Positions 24,321 to 36,940 of a stretch of DNA of 64,000 nucleotides are shown here, piece after piece (the stretch's first letter is position 1; the number at the start of each line of letters is the position of its first letter). Position numbers and translations under genes: made by a program. The stretch spans positions 98,361,676 to 98,425,675 of the forward strand of contig RSEF01000002.1 in the NCBI GenBank assembly GCA_003993805.1, read 5' to 3'. The notes beneath the pieces are model-generated. The model saw nothing but the letters and a program-made list of their open reading frames with translations, did no database searches and had not been told where the DNA came from. The stretch is from Himantopus leucocephalus. Its lineage: Eukaryota > Chordata > Aves > Charadriiformes > Recurvirostridae.

Positions 24321-27300
24321 TTTTTAATACATCTCACCTTTTTCTTTAAGCTTTTTAGACCATTAGAAGACTTGGCAAGTTGTAGGCATTCCCCCCCTCT
24401 CCCCAAAGTAAAATCTTCAAGAAGCAGCACCTGGTGAAATTTGATGGATATGGAACTTCAGTCTTAATTTAAGCTATGAGATGGTCTCTTTGATGTTTAG
24501 CTGAAGTGCTTACAGCGTTACCTTGGTGAGCTTGTTCTGACTTTCTTGTTGTTATACGACACCTTGCTGTCAGTTTGAATGGTGGCTGAAGCCAGCAGAC
24601 CAGATCTGGCTCCTCAGGAGCACTGAAATATTTGAACGTAATCAATCAGTTAAGAGCTCAGACTCATAAATGCAATTTACATAGGAAGTTAGTTATAACG
24701 TACAGCAGGACAATTGTCTTACCAAAACCCATTCCTATTGCTAGTGTAAACCATGCTATTGATGGGTGGACCATGAGAGACATGTTTTAGGTATCGTCTC
24801 GCCTAAACCCTAGTTGTGTAAGGGATGGGGAAGGAAGGAACTGCTGCTGAGAAATGTGGCACCCCCAGCTTTTAGCTCCCAGTGGTGCTGGGACAGAGCT
24901 GCAGCAGAGCGGCTGCTCTATGTGGTTCGGTCAGTGTGTGCAAAGACTGGTTTCCTTTCAATGGGAAAGTTTGTGAGGAAGAGCAAAATGAAAGGGAAGG
25001 TAGGATGGCCGTATCTCCTGTCAGTCAGATTTTCCGCTGACAGCTCAGGAAGGCATTTTAATTTTTGTCTTGTCTCTGTCCACTGGCGTTAGCAAAGATG
25101 CCGACTGAGGGAACAACGGTTTTGCTTTGAGGGAAACAATTGTTCAAATCTGGGCTAATCTTCAACAACACTAAAGAGCTGACTGGACTGCTAGCTCTGC
25201 TCTAGCCCAGGCAGAGACTTATTTCTGAGGTTAGATCTTAGACTTCGAGATCAGATGACCAGTGAGGCTGAAGTAATTTATGATGGGGGAAGTTTTGTGG
25301 AAGAACTAGGTCCAAGACACCTGGAGTAACTTTCTCTACTGGTCACTGTAAGAATAGAAAGGCTTGAATTACAGTAGACTTGAATGTAAGCTCTCTCTTT
25401 CAACTCTTTTATAGAAAATTTATTCTTCGTACGTCAAGGCATTTTTAAATAATAAGGTGGCTTACCTGATGTATTTACTGATGGACATGGATTTCTGAAC
25501 AGAGATTTCACAGGTGCCAATATCAGCTTAACAGGCTGTACAAGAGCAGCTGATGCACAGGATCTTGTAGGCTGAGGCGGAGCTGAAGTATCTGCCTGTG
25601 TGGACGTGAGCCAGCAGCCGTTAGTCTCTCAGTGGGGCTTACCAACCGAGGCTCAGTGCTCCACAAGTGGCTATCTGGCTTCTGGATCTGACTTGTTTGT
25701 GTCCAGCCAGCTCAGAGCACAGCCAGAGGAGGGAGACAAGCACGTGCTGTGCAGTGGTCTATCCAAAGTGGGTAGATCAGAGAATTACACAGGGCAAGGT
25801 GTATTCAGAGAAGTAAGGAAGGGAAAAGGGATGCAGCTAGCCCTGTAACCATGAGAGAGAGCTTATTTTTCTTGCCACTCCCCTCCGCCCCATAGTAACC
25901 CAGCCAAAGGTGAATTAGGTGGAGCATCAGTGAGGAAATAAAACCTACAGTGATGTGCAGAGAGCCTGTGCTCCGTCAGTTGTGTTTTCTTATGCATTTG
26001 CTTTGGCATACATCCTGAGGTGCTCTGGATGGGTGGTCTGCTTTCCCAGTAGAAATTCATACCTGTATTTGGTAAGAATTCTTAATGACTTTTCAAAGTC
26101 TGAGTGTCGTGCCAAAGAAAAGGGAAATTGTTTTTCCAGAAATCCCTTCCCAAGTGGTGTGATGACCAGTGTCTCTGTTGATGAAATTGTATTTCTTCCT
26201 TGATTTTTGTGAATAAAGAGGGATTCAGGCCCGACATTCAGCTATCCAACCCTTACTTGGGTGACCATTGCTTGAAGATCTGCCTTCGCACATAATTTCC
26301 AGGCCTGCAATTTCTCAGCTTTGCTTGGGAATGTTTCACCCATGAAGGCTCAGGTTTTTAAAGCTTTTTATCGTTGGAGCTCTGGTGAGTTGTGGAAGAC
26401 TTTCTGGATGTCTAAGGCTGTAAGGTAATGAATTTTTCAAAACCATGGGGGACTTAGGCCTTATCACTTTAAATGGAAACAAAGCTGAGAAGATAAACTT
26501 ACTGTTGTTAATTCAATTAGTAGAAAGTGATACATTAAAGCAATAGGAATCAAGATTAGTCTTATTTTCTCCTCAGATCTCAGGACTGTGGATATAAGAC
26601 TTAAAAGTTCTTGGTAATCATTCTGTTACAAAAAGTCACCCTTATTGCAATGCTGTATTTGTTACCACCTAGTGCACTGAAATACAGCATTTAGTGGCAT
26701 TCCATTGCTCCTGAATACATCTATATGTGATCGCTTTTCATTGCTTCAGTTTTGATACTCATTAAAAGAGGGTCAATTTTATGGTCTGCTTACTACAAAT
26801 ATTATTTTTTTCTTCCTAGTCTAACCTTTCTAGGGAAATAAAAGTAGAACAGCGTGACAATTGCTGTTAGATCCGTGGGTGACAGAGTTCCATCTACCTG
26901 TCTTCCTCCTTTCAGTTTAAGGATGAATACCAATTCATGATTAATTGCTAAAAGCTCACTAAAATGTCTCTTGCCCTAAGTTTGACATCTTTCTTTTTGA
27001 TTTCTTTTTCATTGTAATTGAATTATAATTTTAAGTTAGTAAATAGTAAATTTACAGTGTACTTACATACTAAATAAATTTACAGTGCACATACTCTTCA
27101 ACATGAAAGAGGACTAAAACAAGAGAGGTAACAACTATAACATCCAAAAAGGATACAAAAAAAAGTTTTTGTCTTTATTCTGTTTGGTGAAAACAAGCAA
27201 AACACCATTGTAATAGAACTGCATCTCGTTTCAGGTTAGACTCTATGTTGCCTCTTCTGAGATCTGGAGTAGGCAGCGTCTGTCCAGCACTTAGCTCAGT

Positions 27301-29770
27301 GGAGCCCAACATCTTGAAAAACTTTTCATCAGTGAGAACAGTCTCAAAAGTTTCAACTTGCCCTCAAAAACTGGCCTAAAGCATATTGCTGTATCAAAAG
27401 GAAAGATTGTTTTTTTTAGTTGCTCTAGCATAGTTGAGGTTTGTTTTCACTTGTTAAAATGATAAGATCATCTCCACTTGTCTTTATTTGTATATATGGC
27501 GTGAATGAAGGAAGTACTTCTGTTCCTCTTTCTTCTCTTCTCAAAGAGTTTGACATAGAAGCCCTGGAGCATCATGCTCAGGATACCAAATGTACTGTGT
27601 AACAGCTTTGGGAAACTGAACAAAATCCAGAATTTGAGTAAGAAAACTGTACTGTACATGGGTGTATCTAACACATTTTAAAGTCCTGTGTCAAATTTAA
27701 GTTCATTAAGCTTCTTCTGTAATCAGGAGAGTGCGATTTGTTTCAGGAAAGGGTCAAAGATACCATAGATAAATCTCCCATTGCCTAGTGAGGGAGTGCA
27801 GACCACTGTCTCAGACTAGATGCAAAACATTCAAATGGATGTTAGGTCATATGAGTTCTCTTGCACGTATTTATTTCCAATGTAAACAGTTGCTACTGCT
27901 CTGTAACAAGAAAGTCCTGAACAGAGTATGTAAGATAGTTTGTGACCATGGAATCACAATAATTTGTTGGGCTCCTTTGGTTAGAGACTTATGTGAGGGG
28001 CATGGGAGATGCAATCACAAAATGGCTGGGAAAGGGCCAGCAACAGCCTGTTGTGAATTGTGTTGTTAAAATACACCTTTTAGGCTTTTTATGATGTCAG
28101 AATGCCTGATGTCCTTATTGTGATTCCCAAAGGAGCTGGAGAGAAAGGACTTCTTCTTCAGGTATGCTCCTTCTTTCACGAATGGAAAAAAAATGCAAGT
28201 TTTGCACATCGCTCTTCCCAACTTGAGGTGTAGCTTTATCACTCTATCCTGAAGCACTGTGTCTGGCTAATTGAATTAACAATATGTAACTGTAAGAGAC
28301 TTTCATCAGGGCAATGGTTCATACACATAAGCAATAAAGTCAGCTCCCCGATCAGCCCAGTTCAGAGGAGCACTTCTGAACATTCACCTAAAAAGCACTG
28401 TGAGATTCACCAATGGCCTTGTACATTTGGGGTTTCTTTTTGTTTGTTTGTTTGTTTGCTTATTGAAGCAGGGCTCCCCTACCCATTATGACAGTACGTT
28501 TAAATTACGGCAGCCCTAGAGCTGGTCCAAGCGTATTTGCAGATATTCTGCTTTTTCTTTGTTTACTGTTTCTTGACTGTTGATGATTCAGCTGTCAGCA
28601 TGCACATAGCATGAATATATTTTTGTTTTTAAAAATTTGAAAAGGAGATAGAAGCCTACTTCTGACTTTATTTTTTTTTTCTTAAGTGTGATATGTGATG
28701 ACAAGTACATCATGTAAAAGTCAATCTGTGGTCAGCCACATCTAAAACTCAAAACCTTACGGCTTCACGTTGCAGGAGACCATGATAACCCTCCTGAAAT
28801 AATCTTTAAATGCATACTCTGTGTGTGAACTTTCAGGGGTTCTCTTCTGTGAGTATAGCATTGCAGTATATTTTCCATTTGCATGTGGTCATAGAATAAT
28901 AGAAAATTGTTGTATATAAACATATGCATTAGGGCTACCCACTCTTAATCCTTTTGCAAGACTCATATTGCCCGTGTGCTTTAGGGACAGCGGTGATTCT
29001 AGTTGTGCTTCGTTGCTATATGAAGTCTTAAAAGGCAATTAGAGAAGTGGGCTTGGCCTAGAGCACTGCCCCGTTTGCTCCAACTGGGACCATAAGTTGT
29101 AGTGAGCCATTATGATTGAAAGGACAGCATGACACTTCTTTATATTTCCATTGCTCCTTAGTATCTTTTGTAAGAGAGCCAGCAAAAGCCTTCTGATTCT
29201 GTAAACAGCTAGTTCTCACTACATCTATACTATGAGATTGCTAACTTTTGTGCTAATTTATATTGCAACAACCCAGTTAGTTTTGGTATGGTCACAATTT
29301 GTTTCAGCCAAGTTATGTCCTACAGAGAAGTGGAAAACCTGCAAGTCTGTTCTTTGGTACATGACTATGAGTAACTGTACTACCAGTAGTGACTATACTA
29401 TTGCTTTTGCTATTGCTATTGCTATACCACTAGTGATTACACTAGTGACTTTAATATAGTGACTCTACTCTCTAAATTCGGTCACCTATTTGATAAACCT
29501 TGTGTGGAAATTGAGACCGTGTGCTTTCTTAAAAAAAAAAAAAATACATTAAAAAAGGTCTCTTTCTCATATTTAGTGCTCTGAAATGTACACTTGGAAA
29601 TTACAGCCACTTTTAAAAAAATCTTGCCCTTGCTATCTTGCCTGACACATCTCATTATGGAATGTTACTCAATGAGTGTAATGGGTCTTTCATTTAAACT
29701 TAATGCTGTATAAAAAGAGAAGCTGATTTTTATACAAAATTCTTTACTTGTAATTTGACCAATTCTTTCC
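24321..29770. other. Unique DNA, no supported gene
   Basis: No exon or known repeat is recognised. A GC-richer stretch lies at about 24820-25800. (TTTG)n occurs at 28437-28458. The 75-codon + frame at 29232-29459 starts with a hydrophobic, signal-like segment and ends in low-complexity codons made by TTGCTA repeats at about 29400-29425, so it is more likely chance than gene. Confidence 0.5.
28437..28458. repeat. (TTTG)n microsatellite
   Basis: About five TTTG units form a simple tandem repeat with no further signal. Confidence 0.85.
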
Positions 29771-29792
29771 NTAGGGGGGGGGGGGGGGGGGG
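29771..29792. repeat. Single N followed by a 19-nt poly-G run
   Basis: An uncalled base at 29771 is followed by TA and then 19 consecutive Gs (29774-29792). A run this long is capable of G-quadruplex formation and commonly breaks sequencing and assembly. The stated run length should be treated as uncertain. Confidence 0.85.
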
Positions 29793-29855
29793 AGACCTAC
29801 ACATTTCCCAGCATTTCAGTGGAGAAAAGAAAGGAGAAAATGAGACATTTTAAGT

Positions 29856-29882
29856 GTGTTTGTTTGTTTGTTTGTTTGTTTT
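29856..29882. repeat. (GTTT)n microsatellite
   Basis: About six GTTT units lie 64 bp downstream of the poly-G tract. They share their motif with the tract at 28437-28458. Confidence 0.85.
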
Positions 29883-32670
29883 GAGAGAGACCATTTTGCA
29901 CATTTATTAATACTTTGAATAAATAAAAGCTTATTTTCCTATTGACCCCAGTAGGGCAAAACCTTACTTCTTACATTTTACTTCTCATTTTCAGGCCAGC
30001 CTAGAATCAGTCAGAGCAATCATGAGCAGCATAAAAACTGTTTCTCTTCTAGCTTGTAATGAAAAGCATGAACAATTGGAGAATTTTCCAAAAGGAACAG
30101 GTTTATATAAAATCTACATCCTTATTTGCAAACCTGATCAGGTAAAACAAAGGTGATGATAAGCTTTATTTTCAAAGATTACTCCTAACCACTTCCTTCA
30201 ATGCCAGGTTCAGACAGAAATCCAACCTTTCAGAGTTAATTTCTAGTTTAGTGATTTCAGGTAATCATCCAACCTTTTGGCTTTATTTAGAAACTTGCCT
30301 GCAATACAGTTTTTCATCACTGGGCCCTGATTTTAGAAGACAGTTTTTGTGATTAGAGTCGCAAGATGCTGCAAATTGGCGAGTTCTGATTTCAACTTTG
30401 CCACCTCAAGGACTATTAGAGAGTCAATGCTCCTTTTCAGCAGATAGTGCTATATAATTAACTTCTTTGTACCAAGACGTGGAACCGTAGCTATCCAAAG
30501 GGTAATTTTTTTCTGCTGACCATTTTACATTGCTGTAAATTTTGATATGAATTAGAAGTTCCTTCCTTACCTTACATCAACCAAGTTATGAATTTCCTTT
30601 TTTCCATAATATGTCAGACTTTATGTGTATGACCCAGGGCAGAATTTGAGCATCTGAGATCGGATCTATACACAAACTGTCTGTGGCACCATGTCACCTC
30701 AAATTTAGGTTTCCTCTGCTATGTGTCCACTTCAGTACAGCGTGGAGTTCTTGACATTGCCAGTAAACTCTTACTGGCACAGATGGGGCCTAAACTAGAT
30801 TCCTAAAGCTCTGAGGTGACCATATGGCTGATGAAAAAATCATTTCCTATTTAATGATCTTCCTCATGTAGCCTCTAATTTTAGGAAATCTGATAAGGAA
30901 AAAAATAATCAAACTAATTGTTTAAGAGTCAGACAAAATTAGAGAAAAAAAATCCTGCAACTCTGCTCTAGAACTTGTAGTGTGATTCATTGCAGTTGTC
31001 CTGAGCAGTAAAACTATACCATCAAAAATTAATAGTTCTTCCATGCCTGTTTCCATCCTCTACTGTTGGATTAATTTTAACCCTCAGAAGCTTTTGTGAC
31101 ACAAAACAAGTTTTAACTGTATTTCATTTTTAAAAGAGTAAGTAATTTCCAAGGGGAAAGTTAAAATCTCATAATACTGTGCAATATAAATATGAAAGAG
31201 AGATCTTAAAACACAAGATATTTCATACTACTGGCATCTAACTCCTGTACCATATTTAAAGCAGAAAGAAACACTTTTCCCGAATCTCAGGTTTTACTTA
31301 TTGTTTCTCTTTTATTTTCACATCAAGTGCTGCTTTTCCTGTCAGAAATTTGCTGTCTTGTCTTGTGGAGTGAATGCAATAAATAGATATCATTGTACCT
31401 CCCTTTCCCCCTACTGTTGCTAACCTCCTTTCTTCAAACTTAAAGGATGCATCTTTTATTGGAAAACGTCTTTCACAAATGCTGATATTAAAGTAATAAA
31501 GATAATTACTCTTATTTGCACTGAAAATATTAATGAAATATCCAGAAGCTCTAAGTAGGGCTACAGTGTTCAGGGCATTTTTAATAATTAATGGCAGTGT
31601 GATAACACAGACTGTAGCGTTGCAGACATCTCCATGATCTCTGCTTATAAAAGTGTTTTCTACAGCAATACTGAAGTATTGTTATATTGAACTCCTGGAA
31701 TGATTGTAGAATTTTTTATTACATACCAAATGTAGAAACAGAAAGATGAATGAAAAATTTAAAGGCAGCGTAAACACGGCCCAGTCATAAGTCCTGCTAT
31801 TTATATGTCATTGTGTTCAACAGCAGAAAAAGAAAAGATGTTACACTGTTAAACTACTCAAAATATTATAAACATTAGTAGGTTATAAGTGCTATCCCTC
31901 ATACATATTACATGATAGCTTTGTAGCCATACTATTTTTTTTTAGTTTTTATTTGTGCTTTGTGCTTCTAATTTTTATCAGATCAAGCCGGGCCTTTTAT
32001 GTCTCCTATTAGCACTGAAAGTATGTGGGGTTTTTGCGGATAGAGACTCTTGATTTAGGCAGAGGTGCCAGGTGAAATCACCTACAGCATTTTCTTGAAG
32101 TGAAAATGTCAAAAACACCAGAAAGGACAAAATTCAACTGCTTTTGTTTTGTTATGACACAAATTGAAAAAGTATCTTTTGAAATAGAGGCATTCACATC
32201 TGGATGATGGATATGGACCAGATAAAATCCCAGATAAAATTGCAAAATCAGATTTTGGTGAAAAGAACACAGAAAAATCTTTTTTTATAATCCTTTTTTT
32301 CCTGTTTACCTTCTGCAGCTTTTCCAGTCTTAGTTTAGGTCTTACACCTCAGACCGAGATTGTGTTGATCGCATTAAAAAACACAAACTAAATCAAGACC
32401 ATAAACTTGGCTAATTCCAAGTCCTTAAATTACTGTCAGTCTATAAAAATGTTGTAAGGACATACAAAGTTTTTTATTCAGTGCTAACTTTGTTAAGCCT
32501 TGATTGTAGCTACAGAATATTCAAAATGGAAAAAAAATTGTGATGTATGCATTTAAAGCCATGAAATTATTTAAAAATGTTTTGTACAAAATCAGCTATA
32601 TAGGTGGCAGCATTATTTGTTACATATTTTTCAATACATTCAGTCCTCCTGTTCATGAAATTGTATTATT
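29883..32670. other. Unique AT-rich DNA, no gene seen
   Basis: No exon, known repeat or ATG frame of 60 codons or more is seen in this stretch. It is strongly AT-rich with many short A and T homopolymers. Confidence 0.6.
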
Positions 32671-32888
32671 TCAAATGAATGTTATATATAATAATATAAT
32701 ATAATAATATAATAATATAATATAATAATATAATATATAATATAATATAATATTATGCACACTAAAAATAATTTTGGATANTCAAATGAATGTTATATAT
32801 AATAATATAATATAATAATATAATATAATAATATAATATAATATAATATAATAATATAATATTATGCACACTAAAAATAATTTTGGAT
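32671..32888. repeat. AT-rich (ATAAT)n microsatellite written twice around a single N
   Basis: The segment TCAAATGAATGTTATATATA, then (ATAAT/AATAT)n, then ATTATGCACAC and TAATTTTGGAT occurs at 32671-32779 and again at 32782-32888, with a lone N at 32781. Unique flanking words on both sides of the microsatellite are repeated, not just the microsatellite, and the internal unit order differs slightly. This indicates two overlapping contig ends, or two alleles of one locus, joined end to end. The real locus is probably a single tract of about 108 bp. Confidence 0.85.
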
Positions 32889-35800
32889 GTGGTTTTGTCT
32901 GGAAGCTAAGCAGTTACAAATTTAGAAATGACAGAATTAAAGAATGAAACTCAAAATTAGCATTTTGGATCTCAGAGCAGCTAAATGAACATGTAAGTAT
33001 GTGTGCCTAAATGTATGTCTAACAATAAATTGGAAGAGTTTGCTGTGAAGCCATGCAAAAAGATCACTTAACAGGTAGACTGATCTAGTCTGAGTTCACT
33101 GAAAATGCTAGGAATTATCAACACAACTGAATCAATCTGCAGTTGGAAATGCATGTGAGCTTTTATCAGTAATGTTTTGTACCATTACTGGGCAATGCGG
33201 TGGTATTCTTAAACCCATACTATATGAAATGGTGGGATTAAGTGTAGGATTTAGCACACACTGGGCTCTGTTCAGCAATACTCCTGACCAGTAACTGGGG
33301 AGATGGGCTGAAGGGGTTTTATCTTAGAAAGCTTTTTTTTTTTTCCAGGTAAGTGAAGTATCACCTGGAGAATGTGTGTTTGAGGGGGGATGCCAGGATG
33401 AGATGAGAGGGGTGTTCAAGTAGTTACAGCAACGTGAAAACAAGAAGTTACTGAGTATTTGCAGCCTTGACTCCAGAAGGTACTTCCAGACGCCTGGCAG
33501 GAGCCTGAATTATATTTGTCTTGTTAACTCCTGGAGTGAAAAGAGGCCAGATAAGTTCTGGAGGCCAAATAGTTCTCAGCAATTTACATGGCAGCTCCTG
33601 TGTCTCAAGTGAAAATAACCTCAGGCTTGCTTTCCATTTCTGTATCATGTTGTTACCTGCGTTTTCATTATAGTAAACCATGACAAGGCTGAAATCTGAA
33701 GTATCAGAAGATACAACGCACTACAGCTTTGCTCTTCCCATTATCTTTTTATCAAGTGATCTTCATAATTTTTTCTTCTGAGCCTCTCCCTTGCAGGAGC
33801 TGGTTACCCGCTGTTGTTTCCCAGTGGTAGTTGTGGTTTTTATTACCCTTTGTTGGATATGTCAAAACTACATAAACTTAATTTGCTTGTGCAGCTCACC
33901 TCTTAATATACCCTTTCATAAACCCAGTTAAACAAACATAATTTCGGCCTTTTGATCTTTTATCTTCTCTAATCCTAAATACTTTGTCTTCATATAAATT
34001 TGGCTATAAATGGGAAGGATTTCTTTCAGTGCCTTAGTCTTGAATATTCCACTCCTTTGCTACTGCTGTCATTCACTGTGATTTTTTTTTTTTCATTTCG
34101 TTGAATGCTATTTCATGACCACCTTGTTCTTCCCTTTTTTCCCATTTGTACTTCTGCGTGCACAAATATTTGGTATTGGGTTCTGAGAGAGCGCTACCTT
34201 TTAGGAACTTGCTTTTCACATTATGCTATTTCTTCTGTGCTTGAAAGTCTGCAATGCGGTGCCCTGAAGGAGGGATTGTTTTCTTGTCTGCCCAGGCTCA
34301 GTGATATGCTTTTTGCTGAGAAGGTGCAATATAATACAAGAAACATATTTATTTCTCATATCTTGTACGGGATTGGGGTAGCAGCACATATGTACGTAAT
34401 GTCTGTGATCTGCTTTGTAAGAAGCTTATTCCCTGTTTACTGTAAATTATATGACTGGGTTAACTTTGTACTAAATGAATGGTGGAGGTAACACAATACT
34501 TAAGAGGTGGTTCCTAGAAACAGAAAAAAAGTTCTTTTAAAGTTCTGGTGGTTGTCACTCATTGGCTATATTTCGTAAGGTGCACTTAGTGATTCTCACC
34601 CATGGTTCCTGGCTGCAAAATGCACAGGGCTATTTTTACACCAATTTATGTGATTTAAGCACAGAAGGTTTACCCAACAAGACCTGTTGCATTCAGGTCT
34701 TGCGCTAAATCTGACCTACCTTTCTTCAAGCTGTGATGGCAGAATTTCCTGTGTGAGAGGAAGAGGTCCCTAGAGCAAGGCTGCCCTGATACCAGACCGA
34801 GAGCCCTCCCTCGTTCCTCAGCAGTTAGCCTCCCTGTACCTCAGCTGTTAATTAATGCCTGCACAAAACCTTAGCTCTGCCAGTATGTGCTTGCTAGCAA
34901 AGAAAAGGAAAGTAGAGACACTTCAGATATCTTGTTGACATTATTAATTAAACAACACTTGGCTATGGCTTCCTCCTCCCTGCTCCATCCAAGGCTGCCT
35001 GTTAGTGCGGTAGGAACAGTAGCTGTGTTTCTGCTTTGGCAGGCACGTTGTTGGGATGTAGCATCCATTCAAGGTGTTTCTCCTGCTCCTCTGAGTCTGT
35101 TGTGACTGCACCTTGCCTGTCCTTGGACACAGCCATATGCAAAGCAAGGCTCCCAGGGTAGGTGGAACTGATTTATGATTTTGAATTGGCTGCACGTTAA
35201 CGAAGCTGTAGGGAAGAGGTGTATACAGCAGACTGTTGCTGTGGCCTTGCAGTTTCTTTCACTGCATGCTCAGCTTCAGGACTGACCCTTACATGCCAGC
35301 AGTGGTTGACAGCACCACTTCTTAATTTTGATTCAGAGCTTTTTGTTCTGTAGAAAAGCCAGGGAGATGCATCTAGGCAAGACTTAGACTTGTTGCTTAT
35401 GAATGTTTCTTACTGGAGATGTTCAGTGCAGAAGGATTTTTGTTGGAAGGATGAGGCACACGTTTTTCTGCTGCCCTGCTTTAAATCAGAGTAGTGCAGA
35501 GTTCTGATGTTTTTGTGCACTGGGGTCTGATATGAAAGAAATATCAGGCAATCGGGCAGCTGTTTTGAGATGCCCTGCAGCACAGGAGTCTTGCCTTACC
35601 AGTTCTTTGCCCTTGTTGCTAATTAAGATGTTGCTGAAGAAATTCTAGAGAAATAACTCTCTGTAATAAATTATATGCCTAATTTGATCATTCCGAACCA
35701 AAATTTTCTTTAGATATGTTGTATTTGCAGAAAGGAGCAATGACATAGAGGGAGTGCCAGCTAAAACAAATAGATGTGGAAAAAAATAGAAAAGTACATA

Positions 35801-36855
35801 AAGAAAAAAAGGCTTGGTAATGCTTACTTTTCCAGGAGAACAGAATCCTAAAGAGAAGAAAGAGAGGCATTGTAAAATGAGAATTTGTGACAACTAGCCC
35901 TGCCATCATTGTTTCTGTAGATAACAAGAATTTCAGAAGGAATATGTGGATTGCTCAGTGTGTAGTGAGATTTGGAAGCTAGTACATGAATCAGCCCTTT
36001 TCCATTTTTTCTTGCAAAAAATGATTTTTTCAGATTCCATCATGGCAGCAACGTAAAAGTAGTGTCAAATACAGGACACATGTTTCTGGGAAGAATAAAG
36101 AAACAGTGCAGGGATACACTTCTAATCACTATAATTTTAGGAGGAAAAAATTGACTTAAACACTAAATGTTCACAGCTAAAATATTGTTGTCTGCTTTCT
36201 ATCCTGTTGTGCTGAGAGTGAATATGAGGAGATGAAGCTGTGTTGTAAAACTAAGAAACTGTAGAAACATCCCCCCCCACCAGCATTTCAAAGTAAATAC
36301 TACATTGCCATAAATCAAAGCTGGTATAAGGGTATTTTGGTTAAAGATGAGATTTGTGAGTTGTTCACTTGGAGATATCAAGTATCTACTGTTGATCTGA
36401 TTGTTTTTATAGTTACGTTGCACAATGAGCCATGTTTTACACTTCATTAGTTGTGGCTCTGTACAAGAAAATTATTTCATCCTCATTTGCCATTAATTAG
36501 CAGTTCTGCATATATTCCATGAAAAGATATTTTTCTGCAAATGTATATTTTATGTCTTTTCATTCTTTGATACTTTGTAGAACGTCAGTCCTCATTTTAT
36601 TAAGCCTTAGAAGTTGCTTTGTGATTGGATTTTAGTTTTTAAAGTATCTCCTAACAGTAGATTATTTTGCCATATTTTTAAATGCTTTTCCTTAAATGTT
36701 TACACTTCTAAAAATATTTTGGAAGCAACTCCAGAAATGTTCCTAGGAAATGGTTTGAATGCAGTGCTATCCAAATGAATTTATTTTATCGTGTTCACTG
36801 AAAAGGCTCGTATGTGTGCATAACTCCTGTGCTTCAAATTTGGCTGTTCCCATTT
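32889..36855. other. Unique DNA, no supported gene
   Basis: No exon or known repeat is recognised. The largest frame is 34105-34491 (+, 128 codons), a hydrophobic, Cys- and Phe-rich translation typical of T-rich non-coding DNA. Overlapping short frames near 34871-35195 on both strands reflect a locally GC-richer patch, not a gene. Confidence 0.5.
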
Positions 36856-36940
36856 CAGACCTGAAGAAGGGCTTGTGTGCTTGAAAACCTGTCTGCTTTT
36901 TCAATTGCATCAGTTAGTGTAATAAAAGAGATTAAAATAG
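36856..36940 (+). repeat. Probable old amniote dispersed repeat fragment
   Basis: The words CTGAAGAAGGGCTTGTGTGC, then GAAAACCTGTCTG, then CAGTTAGTGTAATAAAAGAG follow the order and spacing of a family I recall from reptile and bird genomes. In that family CTGAAGAAG, GAAAGCTTGTCT and TTGGTCTAATAAAAGATATTA follow one another. I cannot name the family with certainty. The copy is diverged. CTGAAGA and GAAA also coincide with the invariant hammerhead-ribozyme core strings, but the intervening stem is weak here, with 4 of 6 pairs. Confidence 0.45.

Noticed and set aside
28889..28911. GGTCATAGAATAATAGAA resembles CR1 3' octamers in antisense
   Set aside because: The sequence that should follow (TTGGGTTGGAAGGGACC type) is absent; too short to call.
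34821..34852. CAGTTAGCCTCCCTGTACCTCAG resembles the core of MIR elements
   Set aside because: Only about 15 of 23 positions agree and the flanks do not extend the match.
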